Shown here piece after piece: positions 13,718-19,872 of a stretch of 23,528 bases of DNA (within the stretch, counting starts at the first letter, position 1; each line of letters starts with the position of its first letter). A program made the position numbers and the translations under genes. The DNA comes from a virus. The stretch lies in the IMG/VR virus record IMGVR_UViG_3300025626_000131, positions 1-23,528 of that record; one strand, written 5' to 3'. The notes below the pieces were generated by a model. The model saw nothing but the letters and a program-made list of their open reading frames with translations. It was not told where the DNA came from and did not search any database.

Positions 13718-14027
13718 CGTTTATCTGTGCATAGATGGTGTGCCGATTTGGTGTGAGTTAAAAATAATTAAAGCCGGACGAGTTGCCCTATCAAAGTCAC
13801 AGATTGCATGGCATCTCTCGCATACCAGATGTAATGGCGTAAGTTTTTTCCTGTTACACTGCCCCTCTGAGGGTGATGTATATTTATTTGACGGCGGTTT
13901 TGCGGTCGAGTTGCAAGGATCGAGGATCGAGGATCTGCGGCCTGCGGCTCGATGGTGTGGTGATATACGATCTGCGCCCTTGGCACTGCGCGCCTGCGCC
14001 CTAGAGTCGTGGTTCGGGGCTCGATGA
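13614..14027 (+). CDS. VRR-NUC/PD-(D/E)XK-like nuclease overlapping terS
   Basis: A 137-residue protein. Residues 6-33 read RSLWTSLKQNLPKK, HFQRVENRTGEGMPDV, and the core continues CELK (E49, K51 motif), then KSQIAWHLSH and GDVYLFDG. The order E/R-N-x-x-x-x-G-x-PD, E-x-K, Q-x-x-W is that of phage VRR-NUC or resolvase-like nucleases. The ATG at 13614 with AAGGG 7 bases upstream is preferred over the ATG at 13710 because the family-typical N-terminal helix lies before it; this makes a 104-base overlap with terS. After residue 100 the frame enters heptamer repeats, so the 37-residue tail is likely repeat-derived rather than part of the fold. Confidence 0.8.
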   Translation: MPKTERSLWTSLKQNLPKKSHFQRVENRTGEGMPDVYLCIDGVPIWCELKIIKAGRVALSKSQIAWHLSHTRCNGVSFFLLHCPSEGDVYLFDGGFAVELQGSRIEDLRPAARWCGDIRSAPLALRACALESWFGAR

Positions 14028-14111
14028 CCTGCGGCCTGCGCCCTGCGCCCTCGATCCTGCGGCCTGCGGCCTGCGGCCTGCGGCCTGCGGCCTGCGGCCT
14101 GCGCCCTCGAT
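13917..14111. repeat. Heptamer repeat tract (CCTGCGG family)
   Basis: GGATCGA occurs twice in phase at 13917-13930, followed by GGATCTG, CGGCCTG and CGGCTCG. From 14028 to 14111 twelve heptamers run without a break: CCTGCGG, CCTGCGC twice, CCTCGAT, CCTGCGG six times, CCTGCGC, CCTCGAT. The second tract starts directly after the TGA of the nuclease gene. Both strands are open for long stretches here, but only because the repeat lacks stops. Confidence 0.95.
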
Positions 14112-14134
14112 CATATGATATAGGTATAAAGAAA

Positions 14135-14166
14135 ATACCCTGCCATCCTATCGGATGGCAGGGTAT
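14135..14166 (-). terminator. Rho-independent terminator of the DUF7227-like gene
   Basis: A perfect 14-bp stem (ATACCCTGCCATCC at 14135-14148 and its complement at 14153-14166) with a TATC loop. On the minus strand it starts 11 bases after the stop at 14178 and is followed by TTTTCTTTA. The strand is clear because the opposite direction has no T-run. Confidence 0.9.
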
Positions 14167-14177
14167 CAGGGGAAACC

Positions 14178-14903
14178 CTAGTGAAGAACGATTGCAATTG
14201 ATTTTGCTTTGATCGAAGCACCCGCGCAAAGCTTGCATGTGTCGCACGTTGCCCGCCGTCCTGCTTCCTTGCTGGCAGGGCATAGCACCTCTGACCCTTT
14301 CACGACCTCTTCAACGTCATTAATGACGCGGAATGTGCGCTTGCTGTCTTTCCAAGCTTGGACGGCCTGCGTTAATGTGTCCGCGCTGATCATATAACGG
14401 CCTGCGTCAACGTCAACGCCTGCAAGGTCGTCTTGATGGCTGTAGGCTGTATGGCCGTCGGCCTCGCTCAACAAGCTATCCCAAATATAATTTGGAACCG
14501 CTGCGCCGTCGCCGTATGTACCAACCCGAACCATGCGACCCGCGCCAAGCTTGGCTATAGCTTCATGACCCTGCGCCGTTGGATAGGCGTTTTTCTCAAC
14601 TTGTTTCCAGACATTAAGAACCCCTTGGAATAATGCAACGTAGCATGTGCGCCCCTTGGCATGCTTGCCCGGGGCGTCTATGTCTTGCGCTTCGCCCCTA
14701 TGCTTGCAATTGCCGCAGATTGAATAGTCATTGCCAAGCTTGTTGTTTAGCATTGGGTCAAGGCCGTTATCGCACAAGATATATGTTTGCACCATGTTAC
14801 CGGTTTTAGAATTGCTGCTTTTGGTTATAGCGACAACAACAATATTCTCGTTAGGGTCTATTTGTGATGGCCCGCGATATATGATTGAGTTTTGTGTTTT
14901 CAT
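14178..14903 (-). CDS. Cysteine-rich phage protein, DUF7227-like
   Basis: A 241-residue protein with two cysteine clusters: C63/C66 with C87 (SICGNCKHRG ... GRTCYVALFQGVLNVWK) and C208/C220/C223/C226 (CPASKEAGRRATCDTCKLC). Both probably bind zinc. The CGNCKHR ... CYV ... VW-x-x-x-x-x-x-YP pattern is one I associate with DUF7227, found in phages and plasmids without a proven role. The ATG at 14903 has AAGGGG upstream and a TATGGGATA motif lies 45 bases further out. A strong terminator follows. The gene is oriented against its terS-side neighbours and is flanked on both sides by heptamer repeats. Confidence 0.85.
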   Translation of the reverse strand: MKTQNSIIYRGPSQIDPNENIVVVAITKSSNSKTGNMVQTYILCDNGLDPMLNNKLGNDYSICGNCKHRGEAQDIDAPGKHAKGRTCYVALFQGVLNVWKQVEKNAYPTAQGHEAIAKLGAGRMVRVGTYGDGAAVPNYIWDSLLSEADGHTAYSHQDDLAGVDVDAGRYMISADTLTQAVQAWKDSKRTFRVINDVEEVVKGSEVLCPASKEAGRRATCDTCKLCAGASIKAKSIAIVLH

Positions 14904-14947
14904 GATTTTTCCCCTTCATGAGTTAATAGAGAAAGCTTATCGGATTT

Positions 14948-14956
14948 TATGGGATA
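14948..14956. promoter_or_regulatory. TATGGGATA motif upstream of the DUF7227-like gene
   Basis: The 9-mer TATGGGATA is shared with the promoter regions at 12881-12888 and 16205-16212, where it lies on the other strand. On the minus strand it sits between TTGTGA (-35-like) and a weak AT-rich -10 region before the ATG at 14903. It may be an operator or a phage promoter element. Confidence 0.4.
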
Positions 14957-14972
14957 TCACAAGCCCTAAAAT

Positions 14973-15043
14973 CCTGCGGCCTGCGGCCTTGTTCCTCTTT
15001 TTTTATATACAACGGCCTGCGGCCTGCGGCCTTGTTCCTCTGT
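14973..15043. repeat. Duplicated 28-base heptamer cluster
   Basis: CCTGCGG, CCTGCGG, CCTTGTT, CCTCTTT at 14973-15000 is repeated at 15016-15043 as the same four heptamers with one base changed (CCTCTGT). The copies are 43 bases apart. The intervening and following sequences, a T-run with ATATAC and GTATATA with an A-run, are complementary, so the pair could fold. Confidence 0.9.
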
Positions 15044-15044
15044 A

Positions 15045-15089
15045 TATAAAAAAAAAGAAAGAGGATCGAGCACCGTGGCACTCGATCCT
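15045..15089 (-). terminator. Rho-independent terminator of the gene at 15097
   Basis: On the minus strand a 9-bp stem (AGGATCGAG at 15062-15070 against CTCGATCCT at 15081-15089, 10-base loop) is followed by CTTTC and nine T. It lies 7 bases after the stop at 15097. The stem sequence GGATCGAG is itself a member of the heptamer family. Confidence 0.88.
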
Positions 15090-15096
15090 TTGTTAT

Positions 15097-15330
15097 TTAT
15101 TCCACCGTTCCGGTGCGCTGCCAGTTATCGATTAGCCGGTCAACAAGCTCGTCGGTCTGCTTTCGATTGCCACCGCAATGGCCTTCGGCCAATTGATAGC
15201 AGGCACCAAGCAATTCGCTGATCTTGTGTTTGGTACACTCGAGACTGGCTGCATCGCTATCCGTCCATACGACGCCGTGAAACAAGCCCAAGTGTTCGCC
15301 GCCGTGCAGCAATAAAGAATGTGTATGCAT
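15097..15330 (-). CDS. Unknown small protein (77 aa)
   Basis: A 77-residue protein beginning MHTHSLLLHGGEHLGLFHGV, histidine-rich at the N-terminus and helical afterwards (CTKHKISELLGACYQLAEGH, then DELVDRLIDNWQRTG). AGGGGA lies 8 bases before the ATG at 15330, inside the 3' end of the upstream gene, so the two are probably translated in sequence. A strong terminator follows. The protein may bind metal through its His residues, but there is no family match I can name. Confidence 0.78.
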   Translation of the reverse strand: MHTHSLLLHGGEHLGLFHGVVWTDSDAASLECTKHKISELLGACYQLAEGHCGGNRKQTDELVDRLIDNWQRTGTVE

Positions 15331-15332
15331 AA

Positions 15333-15566
15333 TTATCCCCTATTCATATCTTGAATGTTGAACAGACAGCCAAGGATCGACCAAGGCACTCCGACGCTAG
15401 CGATCGATATCATACCGATGCCAGTGACGATGGCGAACATGTCATCGATAAACAGACAGTGATAGCCAGCCAGTCCAACGGTGCCGGTGGCGATGATCAT
15501 CATGCCCCAAACGTATGTCATACGTTTGGCGACCGTTCTTCTATGTGCAACAAATGCGTGTCTCAT
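15333..15566 (-). CDS. Small membrane protein with two predicted TM helices
   Basis: A 77-residue protein with a basic N-terminus (MRHAFVAHRRTVAKRM) and two hydrophobic segments, VWGMMIIATGTVGLAGYHCL and FAIVTGIGMISIASVGVPWS, joined by a short acidic turn (IDDM). The positive-inside rule predicts both ends in the cytoplasm. AAGGGGA precedes the ATG at 15566. It is the first gene downstream of the hammerhead ribozyme, whose cleavage would leave a short leader with this ribosome binding site exposed. Function unknown; immunity, exclusion or lysis accessory roles are possible. Confidence 0.78.
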   Translation of the reverse strand: MRHAFVAHRRTVAKRMTYVWGMMIIATGTVGLAGYHCLFIDDMFAIVTGIGMISIASVGVPWSILGCLFNIQDMNRG

Positions 15567-15590
15567 AGTATAGTCCCCTTCTATTTGGTT

Positions 15591-15642
15591 TACCGTTTCG
15601 TCCTTCTGGACTCATCAGCGGCAGCGACACTGCCGGACGGTA
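15591..15642 (-). ncRNA. Type III hammerhead ribozyme
   Basis: On the minus strand, 5' to 3': stem III strand TACCGT with cleavage base C at 15636 (GUC site); stem I CGGCAG, loop TGTCG, CTGCCG; core CTGATGA at 15612-15618; stem II GTCC, loop AGAA, GGAC; core GAA at 15597-15599; stem III strand ACGGTA at 15591-15596. All invariant positions (C3 to A9, G12 to A14, A15.1-U16.1, C15.2-G16.2, G10.1-C11.1) match. Stems of 6, 6 and 4 bp pair perfectly. Cleavage would fall between 15636 and 15635. It lies between the genes ending at 15669 and starting at 15566. Confidence 0.95.
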
Positions 15643-15663
15643 GGGGCGACCGCCGCCGCCCCT
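15642..15663 (-). other. GC-rich hairpin directly upstream of the ribozyme
   Basis: AGGGGCG (15642-15648) pairs with CGCCCCT (15657-15663) around an 8-base GC-rich loop. After ribozyme cleavage this hairpin would lie a few bases from the new 3' end of the upstream mRNA, where it could block exonucleases. Confidence 0.65.
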
Positions 15664-15668
15664 TTATG

Positions 15669-15872
15669 CTAGTCGTCTTCTTGATTCCAGACTGTCACCA
15701 GTTTGCCTTGGATCATTTCCAGATCGCCTTGGATATCTTCGATATTGGCGACTAGGTCTTCGCACCAGTGGCCGCTGTCTTGTAATACATTCTCGATAAT
15801 TTCCAATGCATGGTCTACCTTGTCATTGGCTAGCGCGACTTCGTGAAGGATGGTTTGTAATGTTCTGGTCAT
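15669..15872 (-). CDS. Small acidic helical protein (67 aa)
   Basis: A 67-residue, acidic, helical protein (MTRTLQTILHEVALANDKVD, then DLVANIEDIQGDLEMIQGKL), probably a coiled-coil hairpin. AAGGGGA precedes the ATG at 15872. Its stop is followed within a few bases by the GC-rich hairpin and the ribozyme, so its mRNA would acquire a ribozyme-made 3' end. No family recognised. Confidence 0.76.
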   Translation of the reverse strand: MTRTLQTILHEVALANDKVDHALEIIENVLQDSGHWCEDLVANIEDIQGDLEMIQGKLVTVWNQEDD

Positions 15873-15884
15873 TGTTCAGTCCCC

Positions 15885-16157
15885 TTATGCTTGGTTTGAG
15901 ATGATAGTTTTGCCGGACTTGATCGTATAGGTTCCGGCTTCGAGCTTCATGCGGCGGATGTTTGACTTGCCAGCGTCGTGCATTTCCTTGGCGATCGAGT
16001 AATCAATATATGAGATTACGTTTGGATGATCGTCGGTCAAGCGATCATCAGCAATGATCTGGCCGTAGGCTTGACGGGTTGAACCGTCAAGCTTGGTGAA
16101 TGTTGCAGTAAACAGGCGTCCGCCTAATTGCTCGATGATTTGGTTTCTTAAAGTCAT
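15885..16157 (-). CDS. WYL_2 (Sm-like SH3 beta-barrel) type small protein
   Basis: A 90-residue protein from the ATG at 16157, beginning MTLRNQIIEQLGGRLFTATF. The pattern FTATFTKLDGSTRQAYGQII, followed by a strand YIDYSIAKEM and a late RRMKLEAGTYTIKSGKTI, is like the small phage proteins grouped as WYL_2 (DUF2693), predicted SH3-like barrels. AAGGGGA lies upstream of this ATG; the reading from 16199 was rejected for lack of a ribosome binding site and because it would include the promoter -10. It is the first gene of the ribozyme-containing operon. Confidence 0.76.
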   Translation of the reverse strand: MTLRNQIIEQLGGRLFTATFTKLDGSTRQAYGQIIADDRLTDDHPNVISYIDYSIAKEMHDAGKSNIRRMKLEAGTYTIKSGKTIISNQA

Positions 16158-16188
16158 AACGAATTCCCCTTCGTTGTTGTGATGACAT

Positions 16189-16218
16189 ATTATAATCACA
16201 GATCATCCCATAAGACAA
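16189..16218 (-). promoter_or_regulatory. Leftward promoter of the ribozyme operon
   Basis: On the minus strand TTGTCT (16213-16218) and a perfect TATAAT (16189-16194) are separated by 18 bases. The spacer begins with TATGGGAT. The start of the first gene is at 16157, giving a leader of about 25-30 bases. This is the best promoter-like sequence in the window. Confidence 0.65.
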
Positions 16219-16406
16219 CACGCAAAACCAATATAATCGCTGGATTTGCGCTTTTTTTTCTCGCGTTTTGGGGTTACTGGCAACGATCGGCAATCAGGAT
16301 CGGGATCGCTTGACCCCCTACCCCCTATATTTGGGGGGCAGCCTCTTGACATACGGGCGCATTTTGCTGGGTTGATAAATTCATTTGAGGGTATTATCAT
16401 TCGGAA
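16219..16406. other. Intergenic region between the leftward block and the structural operon
   Basis: No gene is supported here. It contains a C5/G5 inverted repeat (16321-16325 with 16333-16337), TTGACA at 16346-16351 without a well-placed -10, and TTGATA (16372-16377) with TATCAT (16395-16400) spaced 17 bases. The last pair would give an almost leaderless terL mRNA. The terL ATG has only GGAA directly before it, so its translation signal is weak. The rightward promoter probably lies here, but I cannot fix it. Confidence 0.35.
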
Positions 16407-17897
16407 ATGAATCAGATATCCAATCTAGACCTGCTGCCAGAGGAAGTCCTAAAGGAAATCCTGTTACTGGAAGAGCACCAGAAGCGCCTGTCAACTCGTG
16501 ACGAGGCCCAAGATAAATTTATGGCGTATGCAAAACATGTATACGAGGGTTTTATAGAGGGGACCCATCACCGAATTATCGCGGAGAAGCTCGAGAAGAT
16601 TGCCCGGGGGGAGCTAAAAAGACTGATTGTCAATATGCCACCCCGACATTCTAAATCAGAATTTGCATCCTATCTTATGCCATCTTGGTTTTTAGGTAGA
16701 AACCCAAAATTAAAAATTATTCAAGCTACAATGAACACGGAACTTGCTGTAAGATTCGGTAGAAAGGTCCGTGACCTAATTGCTGATCCCATTTACAAAG
16801 AGATCTTCCCTAATACGGATCTAAAACCGGACAGCCAAGCGGCAGGTCGTTGGGAGACTAGCGCTGGCGGGGAATATTTTGCAGCCGGGGTGGGTGCTGC
16901 AATGACTGGCCGTGGCGCTGACTTGTTAATTATTGACGATCCGCACTCGGAACAAGATGCTTTATCCTCAACAGCGTACGATAATGCGTACGAGTGGTAC
17001 ACTTCTGGTCCTCGACAGCGTTTGCAGCCGGGGGGAACCATCATTATTGTCCAGACCCGGTGGTCCAAGAAGGATATTACCGGGAGGTTACTGCAAGCAC
17101 AGCAGAAAGACATTATGGCTGACCAGTGGGAGGTGGTAGAATTCCCTGCAATTATGCCTTCGGGGGAACCATTATGGCCTGAATTCTGGCAAAAAGAAGA
17201 ATTACTAAAAGTAAAAGCCTCGCTGTCTATTGGTAAGTGGAATGCCCAGTGGCAACAGAATCCTACCTCAGAAGCAACCGCTATGGTCAAGCGGGATTGG
17301 TGGAAGGTGTGGGAGCACGATGATATTCCTGATTTGGACTACGTCATCCAGTCTTATGATACTGCCTATAGTAAAAAGGAAACCGCTGACTACTCTGCAA
17401 TTACAACTTGGGGAGTATTCCAGCCATTTGGTAATGGTGACCAGCACCTTATATTGATGGATGCCAAGAAGGGGCGGTGGAACTTTCCTGAACTAAAGGC
17501 CATTGCACAGGAAGAGTATGAGTATTGGGAGCCCGAGTTGATGCTGATTGAGGCGAAGGCTTCGGGTCAACCACTAGCTGACGAGATGAGGTTACTGAAC
17601 CTCCCTGTAGCTACATTTAGCCCGGGCCGAAAACGTGGGGGCGGGGGTATGGATAAAACAACCCGTATGCATATTGTGTCTCCTATATTCGAGTCGGGAA
17701 AAGTATGGTATCCTGAAGGCGAGAAGTTTGCAGAAGAAGTTATCGAGGAAGTAGCGTCATTCCCCAATGGCGAACACGATGACTTTTGTGATAGTATGAC
17801 GATGGCCTTGATGCGTTTCCGTCAGGGTGGCTTTATCAGTCTGAATGGCGAAGAGTTTGAAGATGACCCACCCCGCAAAGCTAGAGAATACTACTAA
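16407..17897 (+). CDS. terL: Terminase large subunit
   Basis: A 496-residue two-domain packaging motor. The ATPase domain has a Walker A variant PPRHSKS at residues 78-84, Walker B LLIIDDP at 173-179 and a TRWS coupling motif at 217-220. The RNase H-like nuclease domain shows SYDTAYS with D318, LIEAKASGQPL with E382, and HDDFCDSM with D458, D459 and D462, which together bind the catalytic metals. The length is usual for phage TerL. It starts the rightward late operon and its TAA overlaps the next gene as TAATG. The small subunit lies 2.7 kb upstream rather than adjacent. Confidence is very high. Confidence 0.97.
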   Translation: MNQISNLDLLPEEVLKEILLLEEHQKRLSTRDEAQDKFMAYAKHVYEGFIEGTHHRIIAEKLEKIARGELKRLIVNMPPRHSKSEFASYLMPSWFLGRNPKLKIIQATMNTELAVRFGRKVRDLIADPIYKEIFPNTDLKPDSQAAGRWETSAGGEYFAAGVGAAMTGRGADLLIIDDPHSEQDALSSTAYDNAYEWYTSGPRQRLQPGGTIIIVQTRWSKKDITGRLLQAQQKDIMADQWEVVEFPAIMPSGEPLWPEFWQKEELLKVKASLSIGKWNAQWQQNPTSEATAMVKRDWWKVWEHDDIPDLDYVIQSYDTAYSKKETADYSAITTWGVFQPFGNGDQHLILMDAKKGRWNFPELKAIAQEEYEYWEPELMLIEAKASGQPLADEMRLLNLPVATFSPGRKRGGGGMDKTTRMHIVSPIFESGKVWYPEGEKFAEEVIEEVASFPNGEHDDFCDSMTMALMRFRQGGFISLNGEEFEDDPPRKAREYY

Positions 17898-19687
17898 TGG
17901 CTGAACGTGATTTTGATCCAGAAGCATTTGATTTTGCAATGCCCCGCACCAGCACTGATCCAAAGCAGGCTGGGGACTTTGTTCGTGGCGCAAAGTACGC
18001 TCCTATGGATTTGCTCGGGGCACCCGTAGATATTGTCAACATGGCTATGGGCGCTGTTGGCGTACCTGTTTCTGACAAGCCTTTTCTTGGTTCTGAATAC
18101 CTGATTGATAAATACGCAGACTTAGGTGAGGCCATCGGTGTTAACTACGACCGTCCCACTGGTAGCACTGCCGAGACTGCTGGTCGTATAGTCGGCGGCG
18201 CTGCACTTGATCCGGGGTTACTGGCTGCTGGTATTGGCCTGAAGTTTGCCCAAACCACAAAAACCCGAGGTTCGGGGATCGAGAAGAAAGGCACTGGATC
18301 CGCGCAGCTAGAGGAACCGGTCCAGACCGTAAAAGCATTTAAGATGTTTCGCAAGGACAAGGATGGAAACCTACATCCGTTGTTTGTAAGGATGGGTGAC
18401 AAGCAGCCTCTTCCTGTAGGAAAGTGGGTTGATGCGGAGGCCGGGGAGTTAAATCCCAAGACTGGTAAGGTTAAGTCTTCTCTTGGTGACTTAGCTTACC
18501 GTCCCGGTTTTCATGCGGGGGACACTCCTAGTGCTACGCATATTGGGGGGAAAGTGGATCCAGCGACAGGGCTGCGTGTAAAAGGAAGCATGAAGCCTAA
18601 CATCAGAGAGGACAATCAGGTTTGGGCCGAGGTTGAAATGCCTGCTGATGTAGATTGGCAAAGTATCGCGGATGCTAGAGCCGTAATGACAAAGAAGGGG
18701 ACTCCGGATCCAAAGACGGCTCATATAACTGATGAAGTTCCTTTTGGTGGGTACTACCGTTATAAAACAAACCCGAATATGCAGGGTAACTGGCTTATTT
18801 CCGGTCAGATGAAAATTAACCGTGTTCTTGATGACGATGAAGTTCGAGCTATTAACGAAGCTGCTGGAACCTCGGATCTTCCTCGTTTGGCTGAGTTGAT
18901 GTCAAAAAGTGAAGCCCGTACCTCGGACCTCGCACCTGTGTCTAAGAAAGAAGTTCTTGAGGGCGATATCGTTGGGGAAAAAACTGCTGGGTACGAGAAA
19001 CTTCAAAAGGATATGGAAGCTTCTTCGTCCTCGGACCTCCGTTCTTTGAAGGGCTTGAAGATGGAGTTAAAAGGTGTTGAGGATGCGTTTAGTTTAAATG
19101 CGGGGGTTAACATTGACAAGTCGCTTGAGTTTGCAAGCAGTGGTGATTCTGTCCGCTATACTTCTGATGACTTTATTGCTGGTGTTCAGGATTCATTTGA
19201 ATATGCGCGGGATCAAGGCATAGATCGAGGAGAAGCCTTGCTATCTGCTCTTAGGGAGAATGTTGATAACTTTAACGACATCTATCCGGATGCGTTAGAC
19301 TTAAATTCTGTTCTCAGCGATATTTCAAAAAATGTAAATGACGACTTTGGTTTCGACAAAGCCCTTAGTCGTTTTCAGCAGGGGCAAGCCAATCGCAGCG
19401 CTATGGAGGCGGAGCTAAGTACCGCTAAAGCAACGGCTGCGGGTGAGAGGGCCGAGGCACAAAGTCTTCGTCTTCGTGAGTCTTTGGGTATTACAAAGGA
19501 CACTTCCCCGGAGGAAGCTCAAAGACTTATTATGGAGTACGCTAATAACCAGCAGTCCGGTATCGCTGGCGCAGGAATTCCTGACCCCGCCCCTCCGAAA
19601 CCAAACCTACGGCTTGTCAAAAAGGCAGCGGGTGGCAAGGTTGACTTACGTTCTGGTATCGGTGATATATTTAAGGTATATTCATAG
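17897..19687 (+). CDS. Large virion-associated or polyvalent-type protein
   Basis: A 596-residue protein between terL and portal. Residues 31-105 (YAPMDLLGAPVDIVNMAMGA, then PFLGSEYLIDKYADLGEAIG) are Gly- and Ala-rich and helical, as in internal or ejection proteins of marine phages. Residues about 146-330 contain YRPGFHAGDTPSATHIGG, NQVWAEVEMPADVDWQS, GGYYRYKTNPNMQGNWLISG and NRVLDDDEVRAIN. I know this block from phage large polyvalent proteins; its activity is undefined. The C-terminal third is helical and ends AAGGKVDLRSGIGDIFKVYS. Codons for three TSDL/SSDL motifs coincide with CCTCGGA heptamers. It is probably packaged or injected with the DNA; this is inference. Confidence 0.85.
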   Translation: MAERDFDPEAFDFAMPRTSTDPKQAGDFVRGAKYAPMDLLGAPVDIVNMAMGAVGVPVSDKPFLGSEYLIDKYADLGEAIGVNYDRPTGSTAETAGRIVGGAALDPGLLAAGIGLKFAQTTKTRGSGIEKKGTGSAQLEEPVQTVKAFKMFRKDKDGNLHPLFVRMGDKQPLPVGKWVDAEAGELNPKTGKVKSSLGDLAYRPGFHAGDTPSATHIGGKVDPATGLRVKGSMKPNIREDNQVWAEVEMPADVDWQSIADARAVMTKKGTPDPKTAHITDEVPFGGYYRYKTNPNMQGNWLISGQMKINRVLDDDEVRAINEAAGTSDLPRLAELMSKSEARTSDLAPVSKKEVLEGDIVGEKTAGYEKLQKDMEASSSSDLRSLKGLKMELKGVEDAFSLNAGVNIDKSLEFASSGDSVRYTSDDFIAGVQDSFEYARDQGIDRGEALLSALRENVDNFNDIYPDALDLNSVLSDISKNVNDDFGFDKALSRFQQGQANRSAMEAELSTAKATAAGERAEAQSLRLRESLGITKDTSPEEAQRLIMEYANNQQSGIAGAGIPDPAPPKPNLRLVKKAAGGKVDLRSGIGDIFKVYS

Positions 19688-19688
19688 G

Positions 19689-19871
19689 ATGCGAACAGAC
19701 AAACAGATTATGGCGACGGCGTTGAAGAATATTCAGTCTCTTACGGACGCTGAGTATGATCGTTACATTGAGATCAAGAAAGATCGTAAGGTACAAACCA
19801 GACGCAATGGCGGTATGATCAAGGGCTTCAGCCCTATTGCCCGTCCACAGAGATTTAAAGGAATATTCTAG
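19689..19871 (+). CDS. Small protein with Gly-Gly C-terminal motif (60 aa)
   Basis: A 60-residue protein, MRTDKQIMATALKNIQSLTD, ending RRNGGMIKGFSPIARPQRFK plus GIF. The ATG at 19689 comes one base after the previous TAG, and its TAG ends one base before the portal ATG. The first half is helical, the second basic and glycine-rich. The C-terminal shape (GG, basic, then aromatic-x-G-aromatic) recurs in the gene at 23023-23364. Likely a small virion or packaging accessory protein; not recognised. Confidence 0.75.
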   Translation: MRTDKQIMATALKNIQSLTDAEYDRYIEIKKDRKVQTRRNGGMIKGFSPIARPQRFKGIF

Positions 19872-19872
19872 T

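Noticed and set aside
14009-14212. Rightward ORF rich in LRPAACG repeats
   Set aside because: Also a translation of the heptamer repeat; it runs through the terminator hairpin and lacks a recognisable start signal.
13768-14283. Leftward ORF of 171 codons with repeated RRPQAAG residues
   Set aside because: It reads the heptamer tract, which has no stops in this frame; it crosses a strong terminator and the end of the DUF7227-like gene and has no ribosome binding site.
13917-15043. Possible CRISPR array from the repeated units
   Set aside because: Units are contiguous heptamers without spacers; no cas genes are present.
15663-15669. Reading the GC-rich hairpin at 15642-15663 as a terminator of the gene at 15669
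   Set aside because: No U-run follows on the minus strand, and a complete ribozyme directly downstream explains the region better.
16203-16400. Leftward 65-codon ORF in the gap before terL
   Set aside because: It overlaps the promoter of the ribozyme operon, has low-complexity composition and no ribosome binding site.
19147-19170. CTGATGA on the plus strand as a second hammerhead core
   Set aside because: It lies inside a coding region, lacks the GAAA partner and flanking stems, and so cannot form the ribozyme fold.
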